Assembly (NCBI GenBank): GCA_947175265.1
Contig: CAMWMD010000034.1
Coordinates: forward strand, 1-34,128
DNA length: 34,128 nucleotides
Reading direction: 5' to 3'
From: an uncultured Porphyromonadaceae bacterium
GTDB lineage: Bacteria; Bacteroidota; Bacteroidia; Bacteroidales; Muribaculaceae
The translations under genes and the position numbers were made by a program. Below the pieces are notes generated by a model that was not told where the DNA came from, ran no database searches, and saw nothing but the letters and a program-made list of their open reading frames with translations. Numbering within the stretch: position 1 is the first letter of the stretch; every line of letters begins with the position of its first letter. Positions 1 to 8,157 of the stretch are shown here, piece after piece.

Positions 1-57
1 CTCTTCAAGAAAATATTATATAAAACACAAATCCCGTAAAAAGTTTAAACTACTTCA

Positions 58-90
58 TTTGCAGGATTCGACCCTTTTCGATTATTTTTG
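58..90 (+). promoter_or_regulatory. Bacteroidota-type promoter
   Basis: TTTG at 58-61 and TATTTTTG at 83-90 are separated by 21 bases, which fits the Bacteroidota -33/-7 consensus. It would drive rightward transcription into the short doubtful reading frame near 205-372. No other element was recognised in bases 1-170. Confidence 0.4.
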
Positions 91-204
91 TTTCGCCAAA
101 AAATTAAAAAACCGATGCGAAAAATAGTCTTTTTGACTGACAGCCGCTCTATGGTCAGGTAATAAAATTACTTGATAAGTCAAAATAGCCGTGAATACGT
201 AGCA

Positions 205-372
205 ATGGCCAGAACGAATACACCCTCACCTTCGTTCAGGATCCGGACGGACGATGGTATATCGGATATGCCGTGGGACGGCAATAGAGAACATGCCGGG
301 TTATCTCTTTCTTCAGGTTACAGAGTTGTAGATATGAACTATAGATACCTGAAAGATCACCACCCAGTTTAA
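205..372 (+). CDS. doubtful 55-residue reading frame
   Basis: An ATG-started frame of 55 residues ends at 372; a TTG start at 172 would give 66. It lies about 110 bases downstream of a good promoter, and its composition (mixed charge, few Cys) is compatible with a real peptide or with the tail of a decayed gene. I do not recognise it. It has no signal peptide and no clear ribosome-binding sequence, so it may equally be chance. Confidence 0.2.
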   Translation: MARTNTPSPSFRIRTDDGISDMPWDGNREHAGLSLSSGYRVVDMNYRYLKDHHPV

Positions 373-414
373 TTACATTTCAACCGGGAGCGGCAGACTG
401 ACTGCGGAAGGGAA

Positions 415-951
415 TCAGTTGGCTTTCTTTCCGTGGTAGTAGGTGATCCATGAGTCGCGCGCATAGCCATCCTTAAGAACCTTGAAACTGTGGGGCGACG
501 CTCCGTCGATCTTCACCCCATCAAAATACACATTCCATGTATCTTTGGCATACCCATCGCGCAACACATTGAAACTATGTGTGGTTGCCCCGGGGATTTT
601 CTTTCCCTCGAAGTAAACGTTCCATGTATCACAGCCATATCCGTCGGAAAGAGCCTTGAAACTATTAGACGATGCTCCTTCAACCTTCACACCGTCGAAG
701 TACACATTCCATGTATCTTTGCCATACCCGTCACGAAGTATGTCAAAATTCGCTCCCCATGCTCCTTTCACCTCCTCGTCATCAAAGTAAACCATGCTAC
801 CGATAACTTTATAAGACTCCTTATGATGACGACAATGTGAATCACAAACACCATGTCGCCTTTGACAGTCATGGCGCTCATGGGCGGATGCATTTCCTCC
901 CAATAAACCTATCCCTATAAGCAGTATAAACAATATCTTTCTCATAACCAT
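415..951 (-). CDS. secreted DKNYY-like repeat protein
   Basis: A 178-residue protein exported by an N-terminal signal peptide (hydrophobic run at residues 5-20, probable cleavage after ASA at 21-23). The start may be the ATG at 951 or the one at 945; the second gives a more classic MRK signal start. A Cys/His-rich segment follows (residues 24-43, with C29, C36, C40 and six His), which could bind metal. Residues 54-169 are four back-to-back 29-residue units, each running from VYF through an SF-x-L-x-DGY core to DTW/DSW, the pattern I associate with the DKNYY family. Function is unknown; such proteins are usually envelope-located. The gene stands alone, divergent from the fimbrial operon. Confidence 0.8.
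   Translation of the reverse strand: MVMRKILFILLIGIGLLGGNASAHERHDCQRRHGVCDSHCRHHKESYKVIGSMVYFDDEEVKGAWGANFDILRDGYGKDTWNVYFDGVKVEGASSNSFKALSDGYGCDTWNVYFEGKKIPGATTHSFNVLRDGYAKDTWNVYFDGVKIDGASPHSFKVLKDGYARDSWITYYHGKKAN
445..792 (-). repeat. four tandem 87-bp coding repeats
   Basis: Four units of exactly 29 codons encode residues 54-82, 83-111, 112-140 and 141-169 of the DKNYY-like protein. Units 2-4 are closest to one another (shared VYF-D/E-GVK/KK core); unit 1 is most diverged. A partial fifth unit (TYYHGKK) ends the protein. Exact unit length with no indels suggests structural constraint or recent duplication. Confidence 0.85.
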
Positions 952-1339
952 TTTATCAACAAGTTAAGTAATCTCCCTCAATATAGTCAACAATATTTTT
1001 CGGCAGATAGTTTGTATTTCTTATCCCATTGTAGACAATGGAGTTATCCTTTTTCACTGTTGAGTGAGGGATTTTTCAAAACGACCCGCCCAGATTCTAT
1101 TCCGGCATGACAAACCAAAGACCGCTTGTTTATTAATAGAAGTTAAATTTTATTCTACAAACTTGCGGATATTGAAATTAATATGTAATTTCGCCAATTA
1201 TTTTATGACATGATTTGGAATTAAAGAGTATACTTTTCCTCCAAAATGTAATATTAAAAATACAAACCTTTGTTATACAGTGTGTATAGCACCGTATTTC
1301 AAATTGGAATACTGACACAAAAAGGTTATTAATCTTAAA

Positions 1340-1373
1340 AATTTGTAACTTTACAAATTAGTTGTTATATTTG
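1340..1373 (+). promoter_or_regulatory. fimbrial-operon promoter with overlapping palindrome
   Basis: TTTG at 1342-1345 and TATATTTG at 1366-1373 are spaced by 20 bases, a perfect Bacteroidota promoter. A 9-bp perfect inverted repeat (AATTTGTAA, spacer CT, TTACAAATT) spans 1340-1359 and covers the -33 box, so it is a candidate operator. The rest of the 952-1489 gap is AT-rich with no gene seen, apart from the leader hairpin listed next. Confidence 0.65.
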
Positions 1374-1392
1374 CATCTTTCAAAGATATTAA

Positions 1393-1456
1393 TCATATCC
1401 GCTCAACAAAGGCCTGTGGATATGACGCCCCTCCCAAGGGTGTAAAAAAGGCCTGT
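1393..1456 (+). promoter_or_regulatory. leader stem-loop and short direct repeats
   Basis: In the roughly 110-base untranslated leader of the fimbrial operon, TCATATCC (1393-1400) can pair with GGATATGA (1418-1425). AAAGGCCTGT occurs twice, at 1408-1417 inside that loop and at 1447-1456. The repeated decamer could be a binding site or alternative pairing partner. No known riboswitch was recognised. Confidence 0.4.
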
Positions 1457-1489
1457 CTATATAGAACTAACCAAAACGACTCTGACATA

Positions 1490-2755
1490 ATGAGACTTTT
1501 AGCGTTTGTACTGGCGGTAATGGCCACGTTTACCTCTTTCGGCATAAATCATGCCGACTCGGTGAATGTGATTTTCCGTACAGGACATCGCCAGTTTGAT
1601 CCGTCTTTGGGTGAAAACAGGTTGATGATGGACAGTTTTATCGCCAAAGTGCGTGAGGCTGCCGATAACGGCGACATCGAACGGATTGTCGTCCGCGCCT
1701 ACGCATCCCCCGATGGTACAAGCAAAGCCAACGAACTCCTCGCTCGCCACCGTTGCGACGCTATCTCTGATTATATTATTCAACAGTCAGGAGTCAACGC
1801 AAATCTCATTCAGAGAATCCCCGAAGTAATAGCATGGGATGGTCTTAAGCAGCTCGTCAGCCAAAATACGGAGACCCCTTCCCGGGATGCGATTCTCGAT
1901 ATCCTCGACAACACCCCCATCTGGGTTTATGACTCTCATGGAAAAGTGATCGACGGTCGTAAAAGCAGACTCATGTCGCTCGGTCGAGGCCTCCCCAACC
2001 GCTGGATGGAGAAGAATCTTTTCCCTCTACTCCGCAATGCCTTGGCTGTGACGATGGTCACAAAGCAGCCTACCCCACAGGAGGCTGATACGCCCCCCTC
2101 GGACCCTGCATCCGAAATCTTACAGATAACAGAAGGCCCCGGAAATAAAGCCATGGAAGATTATTCCGATATTTCCGAGAAACCTGACACAATCTCCCGC
2201 CATGTTGAGCCGGAATATATCTACTCCGTCAAACACAGGTTTGCACTGAAGACAAATTTACTCTATGACGCCATACTGTTTCCGAACCTTGAGTTAGAAT
2301 GGCTCTTCGATAAGAATTGGTCTGTGGCTCTCGAAGGAGATGTCGCTTGGTGGAAACCTGACTTTACCCACGTCTACCGTCTCGCCATAATATCTCCTGA
2401 GGCACGCTACCATATCCGTCCACGCGCACCGTGGCACGGAATGTACGTTGGCCTCTTCGTCGGTGGCGGTCTTTACCAATTGGAAAACGGCGGCAACGGC
2501 TATCATGGTGAAGGTGGTATGGGTGGAGTTTCATTCGGCTATATGTGGCCTATCGGCAAGCATTTCTCCCTTGAAGCGGGTATCGGAGCCGGATATATGT
2601 ATACACGATACAAGATTTATGAAAACCGTGACAACCATAAACTCTATATGCGCACGAAGACGCTCAATTACTTCGGACCGCTTAAACTTAAATTTTCAAT
2701 CGCATGGCGATTTGATATAATGACAAAAACTGTAAAAGTCAATTCAACCCTATGA
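1490..2755 (+). CDS. DUF3575 outer-membrane protein of fimbrial operon
   Basis: A 421-residue exported protein with a signal peptide over about residues 1-23. The N-terminal part (about 25-125) resembles an OmpA-like periplasmic fold, with the stretch RIVVRAYASPDG followed by an ANELLARHRCDAI helix. The C-terminal part (from about residue 253, LKTNLLYDAILFPNLELEW) is the DUF3575 motif followed by alternating aromatic/Gly strands typical of a small beta-barrel. In Bacteroidales such proteins sit at the head of fimbrial or Mfa-type operons and are thought to act in the outer membrane. The stop overlaps the next start by four bases (ATGA), so translation is coupled. Confidence 0.8.
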   Translation: MRLLAFVLAVMATFTSFGINHADSVNVIFRTGHRQFDPSLGENRLMMDSFIAKVREAADNGDIERIVVRAYASPDGTSKANELLARHRCDAISDYIIQQSGVNANLIQRIPEVIAWDGLKQLVSQNTETPSRDAILDILDNTPIWVYDSHGKVIDGRKSRLMSLGRGLPNRWMEKNLFPLLRNALAVTMVTKQPTPQEADTPPSDPASEILQITEGPGNKAMEDYSDISEKPDTISRHVEPEYIYSVKHRFALKTNLLYDAILFPNLELEWLFDKNWSVALEGDVAWWKPDFTHVYRLAIISPEARYHIRPRAPWHGMYVGLFVGGGLYQLENGGNGYHGEGGMGGVSFGYMWPIGKHFSLEAGIGAGYMYTRYKIYENRDNHKLYMRTKTLNYFGPLKLKFSIAWRFDIMTKTVKVNSTL

Positions 2756-3786
2756 TATTATCTCGAATAAAATTCATAACTTTCATCATGATCCTGATGT
2801 CGGTGATGATGTCTTGCCGGGATGAATTGTGCTACAATCATTTCCCGAGCCTCGACGTTGCTCTCTCATGGGAACATGAGTGGGAACGTGACTATGGCAT
2901 GAGACACTCCGAAAACTGGGATACTCCGCTCCATGGCTTCGGCTACGATGATCTGCGTCCGGGGAAACCTGAATGGGTTAACATCATCCGCTTCACTCCT
3001 GACGGCAAACGGCATGAGCACTTTATCGGTAATGATGGCGACAACATAATGGTTGAGGGTGGCGTCGACCAATCCATGCTCCTATATAACGGAGATACGG
3101 AATACATCATCCTCTCCGATATGGCCACTCCTCCGGAGGCCCGCGCTTCGGCTACCGACCGCACCCGTACGTCGCTTACCGCCTTCTCCGAGTTTCATCC
3201 CAACACCCGCACGACCAATCCCCCCGACATACTTTATTCGGCATATCTCCAGACGGTCGCTCCCGTGAAGACTCATGAGAGCAGACCTCTCCCTGTAAAG
3301 ATGCAGCCCCTCGTCTACACTTATGTGGTGAGATATGAGTTTGAATACGGCCTCGAGAACGTCGCCCTCGCCAGAGGTGCTCTCGGTGGTATGGCGGATT
3401 CAGTATATCTCCTTGACGGCCGCAGTTCTGAAGAGGCCACCATAATAATCTATGACTGCGATATAAAAGACTACGGTTGTGAGGCTCATGTTAGGTCGTT
3501 CGGTGTTCCGGGATTTCCTGATGAATATTACGGAAGGGGCGACTCGAAAATGGAACCTCGCCGCTATACCCTTAACCTTGAGGTTAGGTTGAAAAACGGT
3601 AAATTTGTGGAATTCAATATCGATGTGAGCGACCAGATAGAAAAGCAACCGAGGGGCGGACTCATTACTGTCTCCGGTCTGCGAATCGAGGATATTGACA
3701 GTTCATCTCCCGCAGGCTTCGATGTCGAGGTCGAGGGTTGGGGCGAACGAGTCGACATAGATTTACCCGTTTCCCCGGATAAATAA
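2752..3786 (+). CDS. DUF5119 lipoprotein
   Basis: A 344-residue lipoprotein with hydrophobic residues 5-20 and lipobox MMSC (Cys22). Just after the lipobox comes the DUF5119-like signature of an early conserved stretch (LDVALSWEHEWERD, about residues 34-47). The family consistently lies between a DUF3575 gene and a fimbrillin gene in Bacteroidales, as here, and is presumed to help anchor or assemble surface appendages; its biochemistry is not known. It overlaps the upstream gene by four bases and is followed 51 bases later by the fimbrillin gene. Confidence 0.75.
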   Translation: MILSRIKFITFIMILMSVMMSCRDELCYNHFPSLDVALSWEHEWERDYGMRHSENWDTPLHGFGYDDLRPGKPEWVNIIRFTPDGKRHEHFIGNDGDNIMVEGGVDQSMLLYNGDTEYIILSDMATPPEARASATDRTRTSLTAFSEFHPNTRTTNPPDILYSAYLQTVAPVKTHESRPLPVKMQPLVYTYVVRYEFEYGLENVALARGALGGMADSVYLLDGRSSEEATIIIYDCDIKDYGCEAHVRSFGVPGFPDEYYGRGDSKMEPRRYTLNLEVRLKNGKFVEFNIDVSDQIEKQPRGGLITVSGLRIEDIDSSSPAGFDVEVEGWGERVDIDLPVSPDK

Positions 3787-3837
3787 ACACGAGAGAATCT
3801 TTTAAACGAAAAAATATCATCTAAATAACAACATGCA

Positions 3838-4938
3838 ATGAAAAAAAATCTTCTTACATTCGCCCTGTCTGCCTTGGCACTCACGGCCTGTACATCTGAA
3901 GATGTCATTAAGGAAGGCCTTCAGAGCAATGCTATCCAATTCAGGAATGTGGTCAACAAAAACACAAGAGCCATTGACTCAAAGAATTTCAACCAATTCT
4001 TCGTATATGGTTACTACACTAAAGGTGCCGACCTCAACACCCGTTTCAGTATCTTCACCAACACTCCCGTATCTAAGGCGACCGATGGGTGGAGTTCGGC
4101 TATCAGCCGCTATTGGGTTGAGGGTGCTTCCTATAGTTTTTATGCTTTCAGTTGTGAGAATGTATCTATGTCTCCCAAATATGGCGGCCCCAGTGTCGAC
4201 CAGAATGACGGTACGTTCCGCATCAACTACACTTGCCACACTGACGAACTCGGTAATTCCCACGACCTCCTTTTCGCAAGTCAAACAGGCATCCTGGGTA
4301 AAGCCGAGAACAATCAGCCTGTTCCCCTGCAGTTCAAGCATCTCCTTTCCAAAGTCAGCCTCCAGTTCGTCAGCGATTTTCCGGAAGGTTATCAGGTGGA
4401 GATTACCAACATATCCATCAGTGACTTTGAGAACATGGGTACATTCACTGCCAACAAGAACGGTAACTCAGAAGGCTCTTGGAGCGGTGTGAAGTATGAC
4501 GAAACAAACGCCAAATCATTCACATTGAATGCCCTGAACGGAAACAACGTTACATCTTCGGATAAAGATGCAGCCGGCAACTATATCAAGCCTCCGGTTG
4601 AGACATCCTCCTGCTTCATGATCCCCAACGCGTATGATCCTGCTGGCGGTGATAATCCTGTCAATATCCACTTCAACATCAGGCTCATCAACCCCAACCT
4701 CGCTTCAGGCAACCAGACAATAGCATCCAATACTCTTGTCGGTTCATGGCATCCGAAATGGCGTCAGGGTACACAGTACGTCTATACCATCCATCTCTCG
4801 GGTAACGAAGCCGGCATGGACAAGATCAGGTTTGACGTTGGTGTGTCCGACTGGAACAATCCCGACACTGACAACACACCTGAGAAGATCAATATCTCCT
4901 TCGACTATGTTCTCTCTTCCGCTTCTGACGTGGAGTGA
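3838..4938 (+). CDS. fimbrillin family lipoprotein
   Basis: A 366-residue lipoprotein with lipobox LTAC (Cys18), the standard entry route for Bacteroidales fimbrillins. It has the N-terminal IQF-x-N...TRA pattern (about residues 32-45), a YWVEGASYSFYAFS strand (about 98-111) and the C-terminal Y-x-Y-T-I-H-L...W strands expected of Mfa-like/FimA-like subunits. Arg44 in NTRA lies where a trypsin-like protease could cut to expose a groove for donor-strand polymerisation; that cut is inferred. As last gene before a strong terminator it is either the major stalk or a minor subunit; no separate tip or anchor gene is present in the window. Confidence 0.8.
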   Translation: MKKNLLTFALSALALTACTSEDVIKEGLQSNAIQFRNVVNKNTRAIDSKNFNQFFVYGYYTKGADLNTRFSIFTNTPVSKATDGWSSAISRYWVEGASYSFYAFSCENVSMSPKYGGPSVDQNDGTFRINYTCHTDELGNSHDLLFASQTGILGKAENNQPVPLQFKHLLSKVSLQFVSDFPEGYQVEITNISISDFENMGTFTANKNGNSEGSWSGVKYDETNAKSFTLNALNGNNVTSSDKDAAGNYIKPPVETSSCFMIPNAYDPAGGDNPVNIHFNIRLINPNLASGNQTIASNTLVGSWHPKWRQGTQYVYTIHLSGNEAGMDKIRFDVGVSDWNNPDTDNTPEKINISFDYVLSSASDVE

Positions 4939-4956
4939 TAACTCAATTGCTTAAAT

Positions 4957-4994
4957 AATCCGGGGATACGCCTTTTTATGCGTATCCCCGGATT
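4957..4994 (+). terminator. rho-independent terminator of fimbrial operon
   Basis: A perfect 15-bp inverted repeat (4957-4971 and 4980-4994) with an 8-base T-rich loop sits 18 bases after the fimbrillin stop codon. The tail is ATTTG-rich rather than a pure T-run. Confidence 0.8.
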
Positions 4995-5012
4995 CATTTG
5001 TTTCATTTCTAA

Positions 5013-5336
5013 ATGAATTGGATTATCTTGATTTTTGCCGGATTGATGGAGGTGGCATTCACTTTCTGCCTCGGTAAAACCAAAATCACCTACGGCTCGG
5101 AGCGTATATGGTGGTGGATAGGTTTCCTTTCGGCCCTTGCCTTGAGCATGACTCTCATGGCAAAAGCTGCCGAAAAAATCCCTATCGGTACGGTTTATCC
5201 CGTATGGACAGGAATAGGTGCTGTAGGTGCAGTGTTTGTCGGTATACTATTCTTTCACGAACCGGCCAACTTCTGGAGGATATTCTTCATCACAACACTG
5301 ATACTCTCTATTATAGGACTAAAAATTATAGGATGA
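5013..5336 (+). CDS. SMR-family exporter, Gdx/SugE-like
   Basis: A 107-residue inner-membrane protein with four hydrophobic segments (about 2-20, 30-50, 57-80 and 87-106), the standard size and topology of the small multidrug resistance family. The essential membrane glutamate is present as Glu13 in GLMEV. The GTVYPVWTGIGAVGAV segment (about 64-79) is typical of the family and closer to Gdx/SugE (guanidinium export) than to EmrE, though substrate cannot be fixed by eye. Its stop overlaps the start of the next gene, so the two are co-translated. Confidence 0.8.
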   Translation: MNWIILIFAGLMEVAFTFCLGKTKITYGSERIWWWIGFLSALALSMTLMAKAAEKIPIGTVYPVWTGIGAVGAVFVGILFFHEPANFWRIFFITTLILSIIGLKIIG

Positions 5337-5830
5337 TGGAAAGGAAAATGCGACGTTTCAAACAAGAACTCCCTTCCGCAGAGACCGATGAAATCCTTCG
5401 TAACGGTAAGGAATGCGTACTCGCCCTTTCAGGCGATGACTATCCGTATGCTGTCCCTATCAATTACGTATATGACTCAGGACATATATTTCTTCACTCT
5501 GCATCTCAAGGATACAAAATCGATGCCTTACGCCGCAATCCGAAACTGTCACTTTGCGTGATTGAGAAAGATGATATAGTTCCGGAAGAGTTCACCACAT
5601 ATTTCCGTAGTGTCGTGGTATTCGGAACGGCACGCTTTGTGGATAAGGAGCAGGAGAAAATTGATGCCTTGCAGATGTTATGCCGGAAATATTCCCCCGG
5701 TATCGATCCAACTGCGGAGATAAGCAAATTCCTTAAGTCTGTCACCATCATTGACATCACCATTGACAGAATGACAGGTAAGGAGGCGATTGAACTGACC
5801 CGCAACCGTCTCCCACACTCTCGGGATTAG
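5333..5830 (+). CDS. pyridoxamine 5'-phosphate oxidase-fold flavoprotein (Nim-like)
   Basis: The protein is 165 residues from the ATG at 5333, which overlaps the exporter stop as ATGA; a second in-frame ATG at 5336 is also possible. The N-terminal core (RNGKECVLALSG, PYAVPINYVYD, IFLHSAS-QGYKIDAL) matches the FMN-binding split-barrel fold of the PNPOx family and resembles the Nim-type branch. Such cytosolic proteins bind FMN and may reduce nitro compounds, but many have unknown substrates. Its pairing with an exporter suggests a small detoxification unit; this is inference. Confidence 0.75.
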   Translation: MMERKMRRFKQELPSAETDEILRNGKECVLALSGDDYPYAVPINYVYDSGHIFLHSASQGYKIDALRRNPKLSLCVIEKDDIVPEEFTTYFRSVVVFGTARFVDKEQEKIDALQMLCRKYSPGIDPTAEISKFLKSVTIIDITIDRMTGKEAIELTRNRLPHSRD

Positions 5831-5841
5831 GGTCGTTCTAT

Positions 5842-6040
5842 GATTGTTCTTACTCCCTACTGTCGCTTATATTTTTGTCCTGACAAAACTCTTCCTGACC
5901 GGAGACACGCGACAGGAAATGCTGAATCTCTTCTTTTGGTTGACACTGTGTGTCGTCTTCTCATTATTGATATTTTCTATCATTTCGTTGTTGGGCAAAG
6001 GATTGGGAATATTCTTTCCGAGTCTTACCGCTGTCTTTAA
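5842..6040 (+). pseudogene. fragment copied from metallophosphoesterase gene
   Basis: These 199 bases align without gaps to 11226-11424, inside the metallophosphoesterase gene, at high nucleotide identity. They encode only transmembrane residues about 33-98 of that protein (LPTVAYI, GDTRQEML, FFWLTL), with no start region and no catalytic domain. The copy starts 12 bases after the stop of the flavin protein and ends abruptly at a TTAA. It is a duplicated gene relic, not a functional gene. Confidence 0.85.
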
Positions 6041-6048
6041 GTAAGCGA

Positions 6049-6180
6049 GTACCGAATATCATCAACCGGTCTGGCGACGGAATTTGCCCCGTGGAGAACC
6101 TGTGCAAAGACTGCACCACTGCAACAGAATGCGTCCCACTCATAAAACAGTTTGTAGGATCAATTATAAAGAGGAATTAG
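6049..6180 (+). pseudogene. C-terminal remnant of DUF1893 gene
   Basis: An open stretch of 43 codons ending in TAG at 6178-6180 begins VPNIINRSGDGICPVE, which matches the C-terminal motif of DUF1893 (I-x-NR-x-GDG-x-CP). It carries further Cys (LCKDC, TEC). No start or N-terminal two-thirds is present. The junction with the preceding metallophosphoesterase fragment lies at 6041-6048, so an ancestral DUF1893 gene was replaced from its 5' side. Confidence 0.7.
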
Positions 6181-6211
6181 GGTAGGTCTCCCCTACCCTA
6201 ATTCCTCTTTA
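6167..6211. terminator. bidirectional terminator
   Basis: Perfect inverted repeat with 20-base arms (6167-6186 and 6192-6211) and a 5-base loop, between the DUF1893 remnant and the convergent GNAT gene. The DUF1893 remnant's stop codon lies within the left arm. A/T runs on either flank fit termination in both directions. Confidence 0.75.
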
Positions 6212-6216
6212 ATCGG

Positions 6217-6519
6217 TCATCTCCTTCTATCGATACTGCAAGCCACCGGGCCCGAACATACCAGTTGATATTCCGGATGCCTCTTGAACCACGCAACAGC
6301 GTATGAACATGTGGCCGCTATCTTATTCCCTTCTGCCAAGATTTTATCCGCAGCGAGTTTTACCAATTTTCCGGCAATACCCTCTCCTCTCAGTGACGGG
6401 TCAACAAACGTATGGTCAATTGTAGATACTCCGTCTTTCTCCGGAAAAGTTACCTCCGCTACTACATTACCCGAAGGATCCGTAGCATAAATCCTGTCTT
6501 TTTCTGTAATAAACTTCAT
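6217..6519 (-). CDS. small GNAT-type N-acetyltransferase (YidJ/CG family)
   Basis: A 100-residue protein from the ATG at 6519; a TTG three codons upstream is less likely. It is the compact single-domain GNAT class. IDHTFVDPSLRGEGIAGKLV (34-53) contains the acetyl-CoA pyrophosphate-binding loop RGEGIAG, and TCSYAVAWFKRHPEY (70-84) is the family's C-terminal signature. It is cytosolic with unknown substrate. It converges on the DUF1893 remnant across a shared terminator. The start was chosen for the family-typical length of about 95-100 residues. Confidence 0.8.
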   Translation of the reverse strand: MKFITEKDRIYATDPSGNVVAEVTFPEKDGVSTIDHTFVDPSLRGEGIAGKLVKLAADKILAEGNKIAATCSYAVAWFKRHPEYQLVCSGPVACSIDRRR

Positions 6520-6712
6520 TTCAATCAAAAATTTTTCAAATTAATCTTCAATACAATACTTCAGTTACTTTTTGAGAATTTGTTAACGGCTCCGAGGCAC
6601 CATGTGTTTAATCCGTTAAAAATGTGATGTTTAGCATGAAAATTTAACTCTAAAAATTTGATCAAGTCGCTGATTTTCAGTAATTTTATGGTATCTGACC
6701 ACACATAAAACT

Positions 6713-7559
6713 ATGCTGATTTTCGAACTACTTGACCAATTTGAGGGCATCTGCCGAAGAGCTTTCTTCGGTTGCGCTGCAAAGTTAAACAAAACTTTTA
6801 AAGCGAACATCATCGAGATACTAATTTTAATCATGTGCATACCTCGAAAGATAAACTTTCTCCAACTTGGACGTTACGGACGGCGTGGCGAGCAGCGTTA
6901 CCGGCAGACTTTCCGTAAGGATTTCGACTGGCTCTGCTTCAATATGAACCTTGCCGCGGATCGTTTCCAATTTCCAACGCTATGGTGTATTACATCTATG
7001 AAGGCCCGCGGACAGGTAAAAGAGGACGTCCAAAGACCAAGGACGGTAAGATTGACTTTGCAAATCCCGATAAAAGCCGGATGAGACGGATCGACATCGC
7101 TCCCGAGGAAGGGGAGGCTTTTGAACTGGTAGCATGGTGTAAGTCTCTGAAGCAGAAAATACGTCTGGTAATCCATTATCTGCCCGCAGGAGGACACCGA
7201 CTGTATTTTTCTACCGACACCTCTGTCTGCGGCAAAGATGTCTATGACATTTACCGGACACGATTCCAGATCGAGTTCTGCTTCCGTGACGGTCACCAGT
7301 TCACCGGGCTGCCTGACTGTCAGGCTCGGGATGAAAAGGCTTTGGATTTTGCATACAATGCTTCGCTTGCAGCCGTAAACATCACTAAGGTGCTCAGGAA
7401 GCTAACTAAGATGCCTTTTTCTATCGGTCAAATTAAGTCTCTGATGGTCAACGCCCATTTCATAAAAAGATTTTTGACCTGAGCGGAATTGACCCAAACA
7501 AGACTTTAAATGCTAAACTTATCAAAGAACTCTTTGGCTTGGCGGTGGAAGCCGCTTAG
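6713..7559 (+). pseudogene. decayed IS4-like transposase
   Basis: Three pieces of one transposase remain. The N-terminal piece (6713 to about 6980) carries the conserved start IPRKINFLQLGRYG and FRKDFDWLCFN. An internal deletion then joins, in another frame, a C-terminal piece (6982-7482) with YIYEGPRTGKRGRP and YRTRFQIEFCFRD, which is the YREK-like region holding the last catalytic Glu. A further slip at an oligo-T near 7472 ends that frame early; reading on in the next frame gives the natural C-terminus to TAG at 7557-7559. The first catalytic Asp region is gone, so it cannot transpose by itself. Terminal inverted repeats were not identified. Confidence 0.8.
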
Positions 7560-7679
7560 CCTATGAATAATTTTTTAACGAACTATTGAAGAATGAAGAA
7601 ATATCTTTTTTGTTTTCAAAAAGTAAAATAATGAAAGTTTTACCTCTATTTGTGAAAATCATATTCCATTTTAAGACGT

Positions 7680-7687
7680 TATCTTTG
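7680..7687 (+). promoter_or_regulatory. -7 box for acetyltransferase-flavodoxin-AKR operon
   Basis: TATCTTTG at 7680-7687 matches TAnnTTTG and lies 26 bases before the ATG at 7714. The -33 position is a poor match, so activation by a regulator (for example a neighbouring AraC protein) is plausible. Confidence 0.4.
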
Positions 7688-7713
7688 TAGAATAAATTAA
7701 AGAACAGTTAATT

Positions 7714-8136
7714 ATGGATAGACCTTATATAGTGTGCCACATGATGCAAAGTCTGGTATTGGCTCCCTTGACAATGATGCTGTCAAAAGAGGTCAAAATC
7801 GGGAAAAACGTAATGATAATGGGCGGTTGCCTTATGATGTCGGCAGGCGGCATTACTATCGACGATGATGTGATGATCGCGGCAAACGTGCAGTTAATAA
7901 CCAATAATCACGACATGTATGACCGCAATCTTCTCCGTTGCAAACCAATTCATATCAAACGCGGGGCTTGGATAGGTGCAGGTGCTTCGATAATGCCGGG
8001 TGTTACCGTAGGACGTTATGCTGCTGTGGGCGCAGGTTCAATAGTAACACATGATGTCCCTGACCATGCTATTGTTGTAGGTTCTCCGGCAAAGGTTATA
8101 CGGTATCTTGAAAAAGAAAAATTCCCCAATGATTAA
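7714..8136 (+). CDS. hexapeptide-repeat O-acetyltransferase, short
   Basis: A 140-residue left-handed beta-helix acetyltransferase of the maltose/galactoside type, cytosolic and acetyl-CoA dependent. Hexapeptide turns are clear (EVKIGKNVMIM, GGITIDDDVMIAANVQL, GAWIGAGASIMPGVTVG), and the catalytic His lies in ITNNHD (about residues 62-67). It ends with the family's VVGSPAKVI coil. Family members are usually about 180-200 residues; the N-terminal cap is missing, so this is either a short variant or a 5'-truncated gene restarted at an internal ATG beside the IS remnant. It is followed 21 bases later by the flavodoxin gene. Confidence 0.75.
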   Translation: MDRPYIVCHMMQSLVLAPLTMMLSKEVKIGKNVMIMGGCLMMSAGGITIDDDVMIAANVQLITNNHDMYDRNLLRCKPIHIKRGAWIGAGASIMPGVTVGRYAAVGAGSIVTHDVPDHAIVVGSPAKVIRYLEKEKFPND

Positions 8137-8157
8137 TTCCAATATAGCCATAGCAAA

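Noticed and set aside
490..840. Plus-strand open frame of 116 codons
   Set aside because: It is antisense to the DKNYY repeats and owes its openness to the repeat structure; no signal or domain.
3902..4492. 196-codon frame inside the fimbrillin gene
   Set aside because: It is a frame shadow; the fimbrillin frame has a lipobox, family motifs and proper spacing.
6529..6712. Intact insertion-sequence left end
   Set aside because: No inverted repeat matching the 3' flank of the transposase remnant could be found by eye.
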